From NCBI GenBank assembly GCA_023393115.1, contig JAEWMS010000025.1, forward strand, positions 62,001 through 126,000: 64,000 bases of DNA. The letters are read 5' to 3'. Under the pieces are notes generated by a model. It was not told where the DNA came from, searched no databases, and worked only from the letters and a program-made list of their open reading frames with translations. A program made the position numbers and the translations under genes. This document shows positions 36,863 to 45,357 of the stretch, one piece after another; position 1 is the first letter of the stretch, and the number at the start of each line of letters is the position of its first letter. The DNA comes from Bacillota bacterium. Its GTDB lineage: Bacteria; Bacillota; Clostridia; Acetivibrionales; DSM-1351.

Positions 36863-37411
36863 ATGGATTATTTTGAAAAGACACTAAAAACAGATGAGAT
36901 ATATAAAGGAAACATAATAAAGGTTCAGAATCTTACGGTTAGTCTTCCAAATGGTAAAGAAGCTACAAGGGATATAGTTTTGCATCCAGGAGCCTCTGTA
37001 GTAATTCCAATTAACGAACACGGTGAACTATACATGGTAAAACAGTTCAGAAAACCCCTTGATTTGACAACCCTTGAACTTCCAGCTGGTAAACTGGACT
37101 CTGTCGGAGAGGATCCAAGGGTTTGCGCCGAAAGAGAATTGATGGAGGAAACAGGTCTCCGGGCAGAAAAGATAGATCATTTAATCAGTATTCACACTAC
37201 ACCTGGCTTCTGTAATGAAGTAATCCATATGTATACTGCTACAGGACTGACGCAAGGTGAAGCCTGTACAGATGAAGATGAATTTCTGGATGTTGAGAAA
37301 ATCCATGTCTCAAAACTGGTAGATATGATACTTGAACATAAAATAACAGACGCAAAAACTATTATCGGTGTACTTCTTGCAGAAAGAAAAATAAGAAAAA
37401 AAGACATCTAA
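36863..37411 (+). CDS. nudF: Nudix hydrolase, ADP-ribose pyrophosphatase type
   Basis: This 182-residue protein has the Nudix box from Gly76 to Leu99, with the RELMEETGL core. The upstream LPAGKLD and downstream HTTPGFCNEVIHMYTATGL are typical of the NudF/YqkG ADP-ribose pyrophosphatases. It hydrolyses ADP-ribose to AMP and ribose-5-phosphate. TATGGAGG precedes the ATG. The order Nudix-spoIIM-xerD is conserved in many clostridia and bacilli. Confidence 0.9.
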   Translation: MDYFEKTLKTDEIYKGNIIKVQNLTVSLPNGKEATRDIVLHPGASVVIPINEHGELYMVKQFRKPLDLTTLELPAGKLDSVGEDPRVCAERELMEETGLRAEKIDHLISIHTTPGFCNEVIHMYTATGLTQGEACTDEDEFLDVEKIHVSKLVDMILEHKITDAKTIIGVLLAERKIRKKDI

Positions 37412-37518
37412 GTCAGCAACACTTTTATTGTAATATCTTATGTTTATCCGGCATATATTTTACTGTCAGAAGATTTATATACTTTTACATTGATTTGATA
37501 AAATAGCCGGAGGAACAC

Positions 37519-38154
37519 ATGATTATCAAGAAAATAGGGAATACTATCAAGGATCATATTAATGGAAATAGGATTTTATACATAAGTCTGTTTCTATTTT
37601 ACATTATAGGCATATGCGTTGGAGCTGCTTCTGTTAAGGACCTTGACTATCATCAAAAAGATGAAATTGTTACTTTTTTTAATGGTTTTGCCAAACTTCT
37701 GGAAACCAATAATTTAAGTCAGTTTAATTTGTTTAAAATGTCATTGATTGATAACATAAAACTTATTGTTCTTTTCTGGCTGTTAGGTTTTACTGTTATT
37801 GGTTTTCCGATGTATTACATAATCATTGGTATGAGAGGTTTCAGTACCGGTTTTAGTTCAGGAATCATTATGGGGGTATTGGGGACAAAGGGGATTTATA
37901 TAGCAGCTGTTTGCTTTGTTCCAAAGGAGGCAGTATTAGTCCCATGCCTGATAGCTCTTGGTGTTAATGGAATCAAGTTATCTGGAAACATACTGAGAAG
38001 CTGGCTGAAAAAATCAGCAGCAGGGGATAGCTGGGTTAAACAAAGGTTTTTGTCGTATAGTTTTGTAGCAGTTTTTTTCTCTTTTTTTATTTTACTTGCT
38101 ACTTTTATCGAGGGATTTATATCATCAGGCGCTCTTAAACTAATAAATTTATAG
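37519..38154 (+). CDS. spoIIM: stage II sporulation protein M
   Basis: This 211-residue membrane protein has five hydrophobic segments and the SpoIIM family blocks LFWLLGFTVIGFPMYYIIIGMRGFSTGFSSGIIM and AAVCFVPKEAVLVP. In the mother cell SpoIIM tethers SpoIID and SpoIIP for septal peptidoglycan thinning and engulfment. CCGGAGGA precedes the ATG. A sigma-E-controlled promoter is expected; upstream GCATATATT and TATATACTT are a possible match but spacing is uncertain. Shows that the organism sporulates. Confidence 0.92.
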   Translation: MIIKKIGNTIKDHINGNRILYISLFLFYIIGICVGAASVKDLDYHQKDEIVTFFNGFAKLLETNNLSQFNLFKMSLIDNIKLIVLFWLLGFTVIGFPMYYIIIGMRGFSTGFSSGIIMGVLGTKGIYIAAVCFVPKEAVLVPCLIALGVNGIKLSGNILRSWLKKSAAGDSWVKQRFLSYSFVAVFFSFFILLATFIEGFISSGALKLINL

Positions 38155-38326
38155 GACATTTAGATGGTAAAATAAACAATTATATGGATAAATTATGTTA
38201 AATATAGATAAAAATTCAAAAATGTTCTTTTAATATAGAAATATTTGTTATAGAATATAGGTTAGTGATTAAGTCTGATTTTATAAGAAAAGGTAAATAA
38301 TGCTTTATTAAAAAGGAGTCGTTTTA

Positions 38327-39211
38327 ATGGAAGTTCAGGTTGAAAATTTTATTAATTTCCTTGAAAAGGATAAGAGATTGTCTCTTAATACTCTTCAGTC
38401 TTACAAGAGGGATATAGAGCAGTATACTACATATCTGAAGGAGATAAATGCTATTAATATTTCTTCTACAAATAAAACAACAGTGATAGCATATCTTCTA
38501 CATCTTCAAAAGAAAGGAAGGGCAACCTCTACCATATCTCGAAATCTGGCTTCAATACGATCTTTTTATCAATACCTGAATAAGAATAATGTTATTGAGA
38601 TAGACCCAACATCGGAATTGGAATCACCGAAGGTAGAAAAGAAACTACCTCAGATATTATCCACTCAGGAAGTAGAACTTCTTCTGGATCAACCGAAATG
38701 TCTTGATTTAAAAGGTATTAGAGATAAAGCTATGCTTGAGCTGCTTTATGCAACAGGTATAAGAGTTTCCGAACTTATTTCACTTAATCTTTCTGATATA
38801 AATCTTGACATGGGTTTCATCAAGTGTAATAAAGGCACCCGTGAAAGAAGTATTCCTATAGGGTCCATATCTGTGACTGCTGTTCATGAATATCTTCAAA
38901 AATCCAGGAATTTTCTTATTCAAAATGTAAATGAAGAGGCACTGTTTGTTAATGTTAACGGAAAGAGATTGACAAGGCAGGGTTTCTGGAAAATAATCAA
39001 GCATTACAAAAACCAGGCTAATATAAACAAAGATATAACACCACATACCTTAAGACATTCCTTTGCTGCTCATTTACTGGAAAATGGCGCAGACCTCAGG
39101 TCTATACAGGAGATGCTGGGGCATTCAGATATATCATCAACTCAGATTTATGCACAGATTGCTAAGAATAAAATAAAAGAAATCTATAAAAAAACTCATC
39201 CCAGAGCATGA
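38327..39211 (+). CDS. xerD: site-specific tyrosine recombinase XerD
   Basis: This 294-residue protein has an N-terminal SAM-like core-binding domain and all catalytic residues: Arg146 (ATGIRVSEL), Lys169, His240 and Arg243 (TPHTLRHSF), His266 (LGHSDIS) and Tyr275. Full length for XerC/XerD and placed next to spoIIM as in other Firmicutes. It resolves chromosome dimers at dif. AAGGAG precedes the ATG. Unlike the recombinase fragments at 42 kb, this one is intact. Confidence 0.92.
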   Translation: MEVQVENFINFLEKDKRLSLNTLQSYKRDIEQYTTYLKEINAINISSTNKTTVIAYLLHLQKKGRATSTISRNLASIRSFYQYLNKNNVIEIDPTSELESPKVEKKLPQILSTQEVELLLDQPKCLDLKGIRDKAMLELLYATGIRVSELISLNLSDINLDMGFIKCNKGTRERSIPIGSISVTAVHEYLQKSRNFLIQNVNEEALFVNVNGKRLTRQGFWKIIKHYKNQANINKDITPHTLRHSFAAHLLENGADLRSIQEMLGHSDISSTQIYAQIAKNKIKEIYKKTHPRA

Positions 39212-39229
39212 AAATAAATCTGACCGGGT

Positions 39230-39274
39230 AGCCGCCACAATTGTTATTGAAAAATAACGTGGGCGGCTTTTTTG
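39230..39274 (+). terminator. terminator after xerD
   Basis: AGCCGCCAC pairs with GTGGGCGGCT (one bulge) around a loop of about 20 bases, followed by T6. Confidence 0.82.
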
Positions 39275-39284
39275 TGTATAGGAA

Positions 39285-39313
39285 TTGACAGAGGCATAAA
39301 ATGGAAGTATTAT
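39285..39313 (+). promoter_or_regulatory. consensus promoter before the truncated sdpR-like gene
   Basis: TTGACA (39285-39290) and TATTAT (39308-39313) are 17 bp apart. The -10 lies where the N-terminal codons of the regulator would be expected, so transcription would start almost at its remaining coding sequence. Confidence 0.6.
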
Positions 39314-39317
39314 ATAG

Positions 39318-39551
39318 ATTTTAAAGGTGCTGAAGGATGCAGATATGAATGCGGGTGAAATCGCTGATAATTTTAATATGAGCAAGCCTTCAATAAGTCA
39401 TCATCTAAATGCATTAAAACATGCCAATCTTGTTATGGCTGAAAAGCGGGGGCAGAACATTGTTTACTCATTAAATACCACTGTATTTCAGGAAATTATT
39501 GAATGGTTTTTTGATTTTAGGGATAGGAGGGATGAGGGTGAAGATAAATAA
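39318..39551 (+). pseudogene. ArsR/SdpR-like repressor lacking its N-terminus
   Basis: The frame, open after a TAG at 39315, encodes ILKVLKDADMNAGEIADNFN, then MSKPSISHHLNALKHANLV and INTT-type wing sequence up to WFFDFRD. This is the winged helix of SdpR-type ArsR regulators. The usual first 18 or so residues (the FKALSDPTRRK segment) are missing, replaced by a promoter-like sequence. A GTG at 39327 could still give a 74-residue protein with a nearly whole recognition helix. It overlaps the sdpI-like frame by 14 bp, as in intact sdpRI operons. Confidence 0.7.
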
Positions 39552-40179
39552 GAAGCTTATCATTTTAATAATCGTATCAGTTATTGGAAATATTATTATT
39601 TATCCATTTATACCAGAGAAAATACCTTACAGAAATTTTCAGATGGCTGTGGACGGTTACAGTGGTAAATAGACTTTGTTTTTAATGCCGCTGACAACAG
39701 TAGGAATGTACTTTTTGTTATTTTTCTTGGGAAAGTTAGATAAAAGGAATGAACTGAATAAAAAAACATACGATTTAATTTTAACTCTTTCTGTCTTATT
39801 CTTTATTTTACTTAACGTGTGGTTTATGTTTTACAGCCTGGGGTATGACTATAATATTATACAGCTGTTAAACCTGGCAATGGGGGCCTTATTTATTATT
39901 CTAGGAAACTATCTGCCCAGGGTAAAATCAAATTCCGTGTTTGGGATAAGGACACCATGGACCTTACGAAATGAGCTGGTGTGGAAGAGTACTCATAGGT
40001 TTGGAGGCTATGCGCTTGTAGCAGCCGGAATACTATCGTTCATATTTGCTTTTTTCAGCAGCTTTATAGGCATAATCGGATTAATAGCGGTATCCGCAAT
40101 GACTGTGTTGATTACATGTATATTTTCCTATGTCAATTACACTAAACATGTATTGCACTCATATAAGCAAGACAATTAA
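39538..40179 (+). pseudogene. SdpI-family immunity protein homologue with in-frame amber codon
   Basis: From GTG 39538 the frame reads MKINKKLIILIIVSVIGNII, then KIPYRNFQMAVDGYSGK, a TAG at 39670-39672 (codon 45). It continues in the same frame as LFLMPLTTVGMYFLLFFL through six more hydrophobic segments to NYTKHVLHSYKQDN. The SdpI hallmark GYxSK stretch lies across the stop. Apart from this single nonsense codon the gene looks whole (213 codons). SdpI proteins protect against the SDP toxin and bind SdpR. A shorter 167-residue product starting at TTG 39676 is conceivable. Confidence 0.75.
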
Positions 40180-40213
40180 ATTAGTTTGAAAAAATATTTC
40201 GGAGGGATTTTAT

Positions 40214-41536
40214 ATGAGAATGTACGATATCATAGAGAAAAAAAGAGAGGGTTTAGAATTATCCACTGAAGAAATAAAATATTTTATAACTGAATATTGT
40301 AGTAATAATATTCCTGACTATCAGGCGTCTGCACTACTGATGGCCATATTTTTAAAGGGCATGAATGAAAATGAAACAGCACAGCTAACTGATGCAATGG
40401 CACACTCGGGAGATATGATAGACTTGTCTGAAATCCCTGGTGTAAAAGTAGATAAGCACAGTACCGGAGGTGTCGGAGATAAGACTACTCTTATACTGGG
40501 ACCGATTGTTGCTGCTTGCGGCATACCAGTTGCTAAGATGTCGGGTAGGGGTCTTGGGCATACAGGAGGAACCATTGATAAACTCGAAGCTATTCCCGGG
40601 TTTAATACAAGTATCTCAAGAGAAGATTTTATTCGGAATGTAAAAGAAATTGGTATTGCAATTGCAGGTCAGACCGGGAACCTTGCCCCTGCTGACAAAA
40701 AGATATATGCTTTACGTGATGTAACTGCAACCGTTAACAATATCTCGCTGATTGCAAGCAGTATTATGAGCAAAAAGCTAGCATCAGGCGCCGATAGGAT
40801 AGTTCTTGATGTTAAGACCGGCAGCGGAGCCTTTATGAAAACTCTGGAGGACTCTGTTAAGCTGGCGCAGGCCATGGTTAAGATCGGTGAAAACACTGGC
40901 AGACACACTGTTGCGGTCGTTACTGAAATGGATATACCCCTTGGGAGAGCAGTGGGCAATTCACTGGAGATAATTGAGGCTATTGAAACACTTAAAAACA
41001 GAGGCCCTCAGGATTTAGCAGAGGTATCCTTTGAGCTGGCTGCAAGAATGTTGGAGCTGAGCGGAAAGGGAGACTTTGAGCATTGCCGGGAGCTGGTCCG
41101 CGAAGCAGTGGAAAGTGGAAGGGCTATAAAGAAATTTGCTGAACTGATCGAGAAACAGGGCGGAAATACAGCTGTTATAGATGATTATAGTGCATTCCCT
41201 CAGGTAAAACATAAATTTGATTTTGTTGCTGAAACATCAGGTTATATCAGCCATATGAAAACTGACGCTATCGGTGTGGCATCTCTTGAATTGGGAGCAG
41301 GAAGAGAAACCAAGGAAAGCATAATAGATTACGCAGCAGGTATATATTTTAATAAGAAAACAGGTGACAAAGTAGAGAAGGGTGATGTAATTGCTACTCT
41401 CTACACAAATAAAGAGGAAAAGTTGCCACAGGCCTGCAGTTTACTGAAACAGGCAATTGTACTAAGTGACTCACAGCCTGATAAATTACCACTCATTCTG
41501 GCGTATATAGATAATAAAGGTGCTCAATTGAAATAA
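40214..41536 (+). CDS. pdp: pyrimidine-nucleoside phosphorylase
   Basis: This 440-residue protein has the family signature KMSGRGLGHTGGTIDKLEAI (residues about 107-126). Phosphate and substrate residues are in DKHSTGGVGDKTTLIL and SSIMSKKLASGADRIVLDVKTGSGAF. The C-terminal alpha/beta domain ends at LAYIDNKGAQLK. It splits uridine, deoxyuridine and thymidine to base plus ribose- or deoxyribose-1-phosphate. CGGAGGG precedes the ATG. It stands alone. Confidence 0.93.
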   Translation: MRMYDIIEKKREGLELSTEEIKYFITEYCSNNIPDYQASALLMAIFLKGMNENETAQLTDAMAHSGDMIDLSEIPGVKVDKHSTGGVGDKTTLILGPIVAACGIPVAKMSGRGLGHTGGTIDKLEAIPGFNTSISREDFIRNVKEIGIAIAGQTGNLAPADKKIYALRDVTATVNNISLIASSIMSKKLASGADRIVLDVKTGSGAFMKTLEDSVKLAQAMVKIGENTGRHTVAVVTEMDIPLGRAVGNSLEIIEAIETLKNRGPQDLAEVSFELAARMLELSGKGDFEHCRELVREAVESGRAIKKFAELIEKQGGNTAVIDDYSAFPQVKHKFDFVAETSGYISHMKTDAIGVASLELGAGRETKESIIDYAAGIYFNKKTGDKVEKGDVIATLYTNKEEKLPQACSLLKQAIVLSDSQPDKLPLILAYIDNKGAQLK

Positions 41537-41597
41537 ACGTTTATGGTGTTATTATGGAAAATACCATATTAGTAAGACTTTAACTAAATATTGTTTT

Positions 41598-41626
41598 GCA
41601 CATTCAATACAAGGGTGTGCTTTTTT
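41598..41626 (+). terminator. terminator after pdp
   Basis: GCACA (41598-41602) pairs with TGTGC (41616-41620), followed by T6. The stem is short, but the shape and loop sequence resemble the terminators at 45.37 kb and 49.01 kb. Confidence 0.55.
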
Positions 41627-41714
41627 GTTGTTATAGTGTGAATAGAATGTTTGCTGTAGTAATAAGAACAATATATGTCCCAATTTATAATAAAGAACTT
41701 TAAGGAGATTAGAT

Positions 41715-42081
41715 ATGAGAAAATACTTAATTATATATTTATTGATAATTGCATTGCTGACAGGATGTTCAGTACAGAGCACTCCAGAGCAGATAGAAGC
41801 TGGTCAAACCAATGCCGAAAGCCAGTGCTTCTATTCAATCAGTATCTCCAAATACAAAACAAACTAAAGAACCGGCTAAGACTACAACTCAAGCATCACG
41901 TAGTAAATCGACAGAAGTGGCACCCACAGTTGGTAAGTATAAGAAAATTGAAGTGGATGGGGGAAATCTGAGTGGAACTAGGCAGCCCTTGGTAGTAGTC
42001 GATATTGGGTACGGTAGCAGAGAATACTGGGCCTACACCAATGAATATAGGCAATTGATAAGGGTTACCGCAAAGAGATAG
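41715..42081 (+). pseudogene. secreted nuclease lipoprotein, frameshifted and truncated
   Basis: The first frame begins at ATG 41715 after AAGGAGAT. It encodes a lipoprotein signal peptide, IIYLLIIALLTGC, with Cys18 as the lipid site. Near 41810 the coding sense moves to another frame: PNTKQTKEPAKTTTQ, a Thr/Lys-rich linker, then LVVVDIGYGSREYWAYTNEY and RQLIRVTAK. That last block is the N-terminal part of DNA/RNA non-specific endonucleases known from clostridia and bacilli. The sequence then breaks at TAG 42079-42081 and recombinase sequence follows. All catalytic nuclease residues are lost. Confidence 0.7.
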
Positions 42082-42083
42082 AA

Positions 42084-42548
42084 TCCGTACCTGTACCGGA
42101 TATGTCAAAAACTATTGGTGTATTTCAACAGATTAAATCAAAAGGCAAGACTAGAAATTTATATGTACCTATGTCATTAATAGCCGAGTTGGATGATTTC
42201 ATCTTTGAGGAAAGAAACCTTATTAATACTGACAATAGCTACATTTTCGTATCAGAACAGCCTAAACAGATAGGAAAACAGCTTACATATAGTGCTGCTT
42301 ATGACAAGTTGAAGAAGGTACAGAGCGATATCGGTATCTACTTCAACTTCAATGATTTACGACATACTTTCTGCTCTAACCTTATCCAATCTGGAATGGA
42401 CATAAGTGTGGCAAGAATCATTATGGGACATGAACATATTTCTACTACTCAGAAATACACACATTTATCTGAACCATATATTGAAGATAGTCTTTCAAGG
42501 TATTGGAACCAGAGTTTACTGATTGGAGGCGACTCTGATGAAAAATAG
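42084..42548 (+). pseudogene. tyrosine recombinase, C-terminal fragment (Tn554 TnpA-like)
   Basis: The frame (ATG 42102, open from further upstream) holds only the catalytic half of an integrase. SKGKTRNLYVP carries the beta-hairpin Lys. FNDLRHTFCSNLIQSG has the Arg, with Asn at the usual first His. MGHEHISTTQKYTHLS has the second His and the Tyr nucleophile. The N-terminal domain and first catalytic Arg are absent. It abuts the truncated nuclease gene and overlaps the next recombinase frame by 11 bp, which is how tnpA and tnpB overlap in Tn554-type elements. Confidence 0.7.
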
Positions 42549-43370
42549 TAGGCCAGATGGAGATGTATGGGATATTGTTGATAGTGATTATAAATCGCAA
42601 CACTATGGAAGAACTTTTAAATTTGATTTTTCTTTCATCAAAAGTAAAGTAATAAAAGATATTGTAAAGGATTATGTCTGGAAAAATTATATTACTAGAA
42701 ACATAACCCTGAATTCACTATGTAAATCAGAATTAGATAGTTTTAGATATTTTCAAGATTTTGCATCGAAACGCGAAATTAATTCGTTAAAAATACTTAC
42801 AATTATGAAATAGAAGAATTTATGTCATATCTTCATACTGCTTTAGGACTACATCGGAACCTGCCTTTGTCATATGCGTATCAAAGGAAGTGTTTAGGTG
42901 TTGTTAAGTCAATTATTAGATGGTGTCAGTTACATAGGCCAGATGATGCACCACATAAGGAAATATTTACTGGGAATGAATATCCTGGGGTGAATCGTAA
43001 ATTAAAAATTGATTTTATACCCGATGATATTGTTGGTAAAATTAACGAGGCTCTGAAAAAAGAGGAAAATCCCTATCTAAAGTATGGCATTATTATCCTG
43101 GAATCAACAGGAATGCGTATTGGAGACCTATTAAAACTCCAAATCGACTGTATTAAGCCGCATTTGATAAGTGGGTACACAATTACATGGTTCGAACATA
43201 AAAATCGCAGACAAAGGGAACCAATGCCCGTTAGAAGTGAGTGCGCTATGGCTATGGATAGAGAAAAGGTTAAAGAACTGGGAAACGATAAAAAGAAGCT
43301 GATCGTACAATTGGTGGATTTTGGGGAACTCAAAGAAGAAAATGAAAGATTAAGAAATAGCCTAAAGTAA
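42538..43370 (+). pseudogene. second recombinase (TnpB-like), frameshifted and fused to a TnpC-like tail
   Basis: ATG 42538 follows GGAGG, and the first frame runs 91 codons to TAG 42811. The sense continues in the -1 frame (NTYNYEIEEFMSYLHTAL and on); one extra A in the run at 42789-42793 would restore it. The second part carries the core-binding domain and the first catalytic Arg in ESTGMRIGDLLKLQIDCI. After MPVRSECAMA it changes abruptly to the coiled KELGNDKKKLIVQLVDFG and LKEENERLRNSLK, which looks like the C-terminus of TnpC-like proteins. The catalytic C-terminal half of TnpB is gone. Confidence 0.65.
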
Positions 43371-43818
43371 AAATAAGTTATGCCATATCATAACAATAGT
43401 TATGCTATTTCATAACAGCCAAATATATCAAACCATGTTAATAAATTGGTAAGCATAGAATTATTAACACGAGAAAGTTTAGGTGTTTATCATTACAAAG
43501 CAAATTTAGATTGGAGCGATAAGCAAATAATTGGACAAATGACTTCATAATAACTCAAAAAGGTGGCTATTGTCATAGTGGTTGAATAATTTGCAGATAA
43601 ACAGGAATTGAAGCAAATGAATGGAGTACTTATTAAACAGTATTTAATGTATAATGTCAATATAGTTCACAATTGTTTACGATTGTGAACTGAATATTAT
43701 TTATATTTTCGGATATAACCGATAAGGAAATGTAAGTGTAACAGATTTATAGTTTGAACTGAAGTTGTTTTGCATAAAATCCCCCAGCGTTATACGAAAA
43801 ATCCCCTAACGAAACCTA
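43371..43818. other. non-coding region with dyad repeats at the end of the recombinase remnants
   Basis: Two GTTATG-N6-CATAAC dyads stand in tandem at 43377-43394 and 43399-43416 (period 22 bp). Further on, AGTTCACAAT (43664-43673) and ATTGTGAACT (43682-43691) form a perfect 10-bp inverted repeat with an 8-bp spacer. Near 43780-43813 the motif AAAATCCCC-N2-CG-type sequence is repeated twice. A 34-codon open frame near 43450-43550 matches nothing I know. Confidence 0.55.
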
Positions 43819-43849
43819 TTGCTCATGACGTAACGTGATGTTGTAAAGT
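43819..43849 (+). promoter_or_regulatory. MerR-type promoter with 19-bp spacer
   Basis: TTGCTC (43819-43824) and TAAAGT (43844-43849) are 19 bp apart. A dyad CATGACGT-A-ACGTGATG (43824-43840, one mismatch) fills the spacer, as in promoters untwisted by MerR regulators. The MerR gene starts 22 bp downstream, so autoregulation is likely. Confidence 0.65.
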
Positions 43850-43870
43850 TAGGGCAAGGAGGTGAAATCT

Positions 43871-44617
43871 ATGTCAAAATATACTACTGGAGAATTGGCG
43901 AAGCTGTGTAACGTGTCGGTCAGAACGGTGCAATTTTATGATACAAAAGGACTACTACCCCCGACTGAACTAAGCGAAGGCGGCAGACGGCTCTACAACG
44001 AAGACGATTTGCGAAAATTTCAGCTTATTATAACTCTAAAGGCGATTGGACTCTCGCTTAACTCCATCAAAAGCGTCTTGGAGAGTGAATTTTCGGGAAA
44101 AATCCTCGCAATATTGCTTGACGAGCAAGAGAAATTACTTGCTGACGAAATCGACGAGCGACAGAAACAGTTGGATATGATCAATGTCATCAAAGAAAAC
44201 ATCCGCGACAAAGCCATTATCCCGGTAAATACAGTTCTTGGTATAGAAGACATTATGAAAAAGAGGAACAAGGTTCGCAACAAGAAAAAGCTGGCTATGA
44301 TTTATACTGGAGTAGGAATTGCAGTAGCCTCAGGGCTCTTGTTCATGACGTGGTTCGTAGCATCACGCATCTGGTGGGGACTTGCGTTATATATATCCGT
44401 TGTAATAATCGGTCTATTGATTTCAACTTTTCAACTAAAAGATACCGAATTTATTTGTCCCAAATGTGACTCGATTTTCAAGCCGTCACTAAGGCAGGCA
44501 TTTTTTAGCACCGGCAGCCATAAAGTACGCTGGACGACTTGTCCCGAATGTGGGCACAGAGATTGGTGCGTTTTGCGGAAACAAAAGCAGAGCAGGGAGG
44601 TTGAAAACAATGACTAA
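43871..44617 (+). CDS. MerR regulator with two membrane helices and a zinc ribbon
   Basis: This 248-residue protein begins with a clear MerR winged helix, YTTGELAKLCNVSVRTVQFYD and GGRRLYNEDDLRKFQLI (residues 3-60), followed by the long dimerisation helix. Residues about 142-160 and 166-186 are hydrophobic and form a membrane hairpin. The C-terminus has a zinc-ribbon pattern, CPKCDSIF and CPECGHRDWC. A membrane-embedded transcription factor of this plan could sense an envelope signal. The start ATG 43871 follows AAGGAGGTG; the GTG inside that site is rejected. Its stop overlaps the next ATG. Confidence 0.85.
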   Translation: MSKYTTGELAKLCNVSVRTVQFYDTKGLLPPTELSEGGRRLYNEDDLRKFQLIITLKAIGLSLNSIKSVLESEFSGKILAILLDEQEKLLADEIDERQKQLDMINVIKENIRDKAIIPVNTVLGIEDIMKKRNKVRNKKKLAMIYTGVGIAVASGLLFMTWFVASRIWWGLALYISVVIIGLLISTFQLKDTEFICPKCDSIFKPSLRQAFFSTGSHKVRWTTCPECGHRDWCVLRKQKQSREVENND

Positions 44618-45062
44618 ACTGTTCTCAAACGAAAAACTCAGTTTTTTTACGAAAGTAACGGCGGCACACACTTTTACTTACTTCTTTTGCGGATTGATTT
44701 TTACGCAACTGCTTAACTATGATGATGCCTATTTGGAACTCTTAGGTTTTAAGCCTATGGATGAGATTAGCGGATTGGCGATTATACTTGGCCAAATAGT
44801 CAGAGGTATCCTGCTCGGAATCGTTGTTTGGTGGATTAAAGACAGCATTATTGGTAAAAAGCTGGCTTGTCTTAGACTTTGGGCTATTCTTGTTATACTC
44901 GGCATCGTTAGCACATATGGGCCTGCTCCCGGCTCTATCGAAGGACTTATCTATCTTGCTCCCGTTGATGTGCCTGTTAATATTGTGTCGAGCATTTTTG
45001 AAGTATTGTTGCAACCGCTACTGTTCAGCATAATAGTAACCTTTCAAAGAAAAAAGCAATGA
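44610..45062 (+). CDS. membrane protein partner of the MerR regulator
   Basis: This 150-residue protein has four hydrophobic segments (FTYFFCGLIFTQLL, SGLAIILGQIVRGILLGIVVW, LWAILVILGIVSTYG and VSSIFEVLLQPLLFSIIV). ATG 44610 overlaps the regulator's stop (ATGACTAA) and has GGGAGG ten bases upstream. The two genes are coupled, and the protein may be the target or the sensor of the MerR-membrane regulator. Family not recognised. Confidence 0.75.
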   Translation: MTKLFSNEKLSFFTKVTAAHTFTYFFCGLIFTQLLNYDDAYLELLGFKPMDEISGLAIILGQIVRGILLGIVVWWIKDSIIGKKLACLRLWAILVILGIVSTYGPAPGSIEGLIYLAPVDVPVNIVSSIFEVLLQPLLFSIIVTFQRKKQ

Positions 45063-45307
45063 ATCATCTCGGAGTATAAGCATAATGTGCGGTAGGATGC
45101 CTCACTTTCTTTATAAAAAGCGAATTAAATTTATAGCAATTAAAGCAGAGCAAAATTAGCGATAATAAAAAACAAAAAGTTGTGGTAGAACTAATTTAAT
45201 AAAATCTAGGAATTAAACGTAGTAGACAGTAAGAAATGTGCAACAAGTAAATAATACCGGTTTTACAATGTTCTAAGACTTATTGTACAGTCTGCTACTA
45301 AAAATAA

Positions 45308-45349
45308 TATATGGATGATCGCGATGGAGATGGTAAGGTCGGCGAATAA
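45308..45349 (+). pseudogene. possible 3' remnant of a secreted nuclease gene
   Basis: A short frame reads YMDDRDGDGKVGE and stop. A DxDxDG calcium-loop directly before the stop is how the C-termini of several secreted clostridial nucleases and Excalibur-domain proteins end. A stop codon lies immediately upstream, and a terminator follows at 45358. I propose it as the far end of the nuclease gene broken at 42081. At 13 residues the match is suggestive only. Confidence 0.35.
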
Positions 45350-45357
45350 TCCCTCAG

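Noticed and set aside
39670..39672. TAG in the sdpI-like gene as a pyrrolysine codon
   Set aside because: Neighbouring gene is also damaged and no pyl genes or suppressor tRNA are visible; simple decay is the plainer explanation.
43073..43333. 86-codon minus-strand open frame in the recombinase remnant
   Set aside because: Antisense of the TnpB-like fragment, Ser-rich by composition, no initiation signals.
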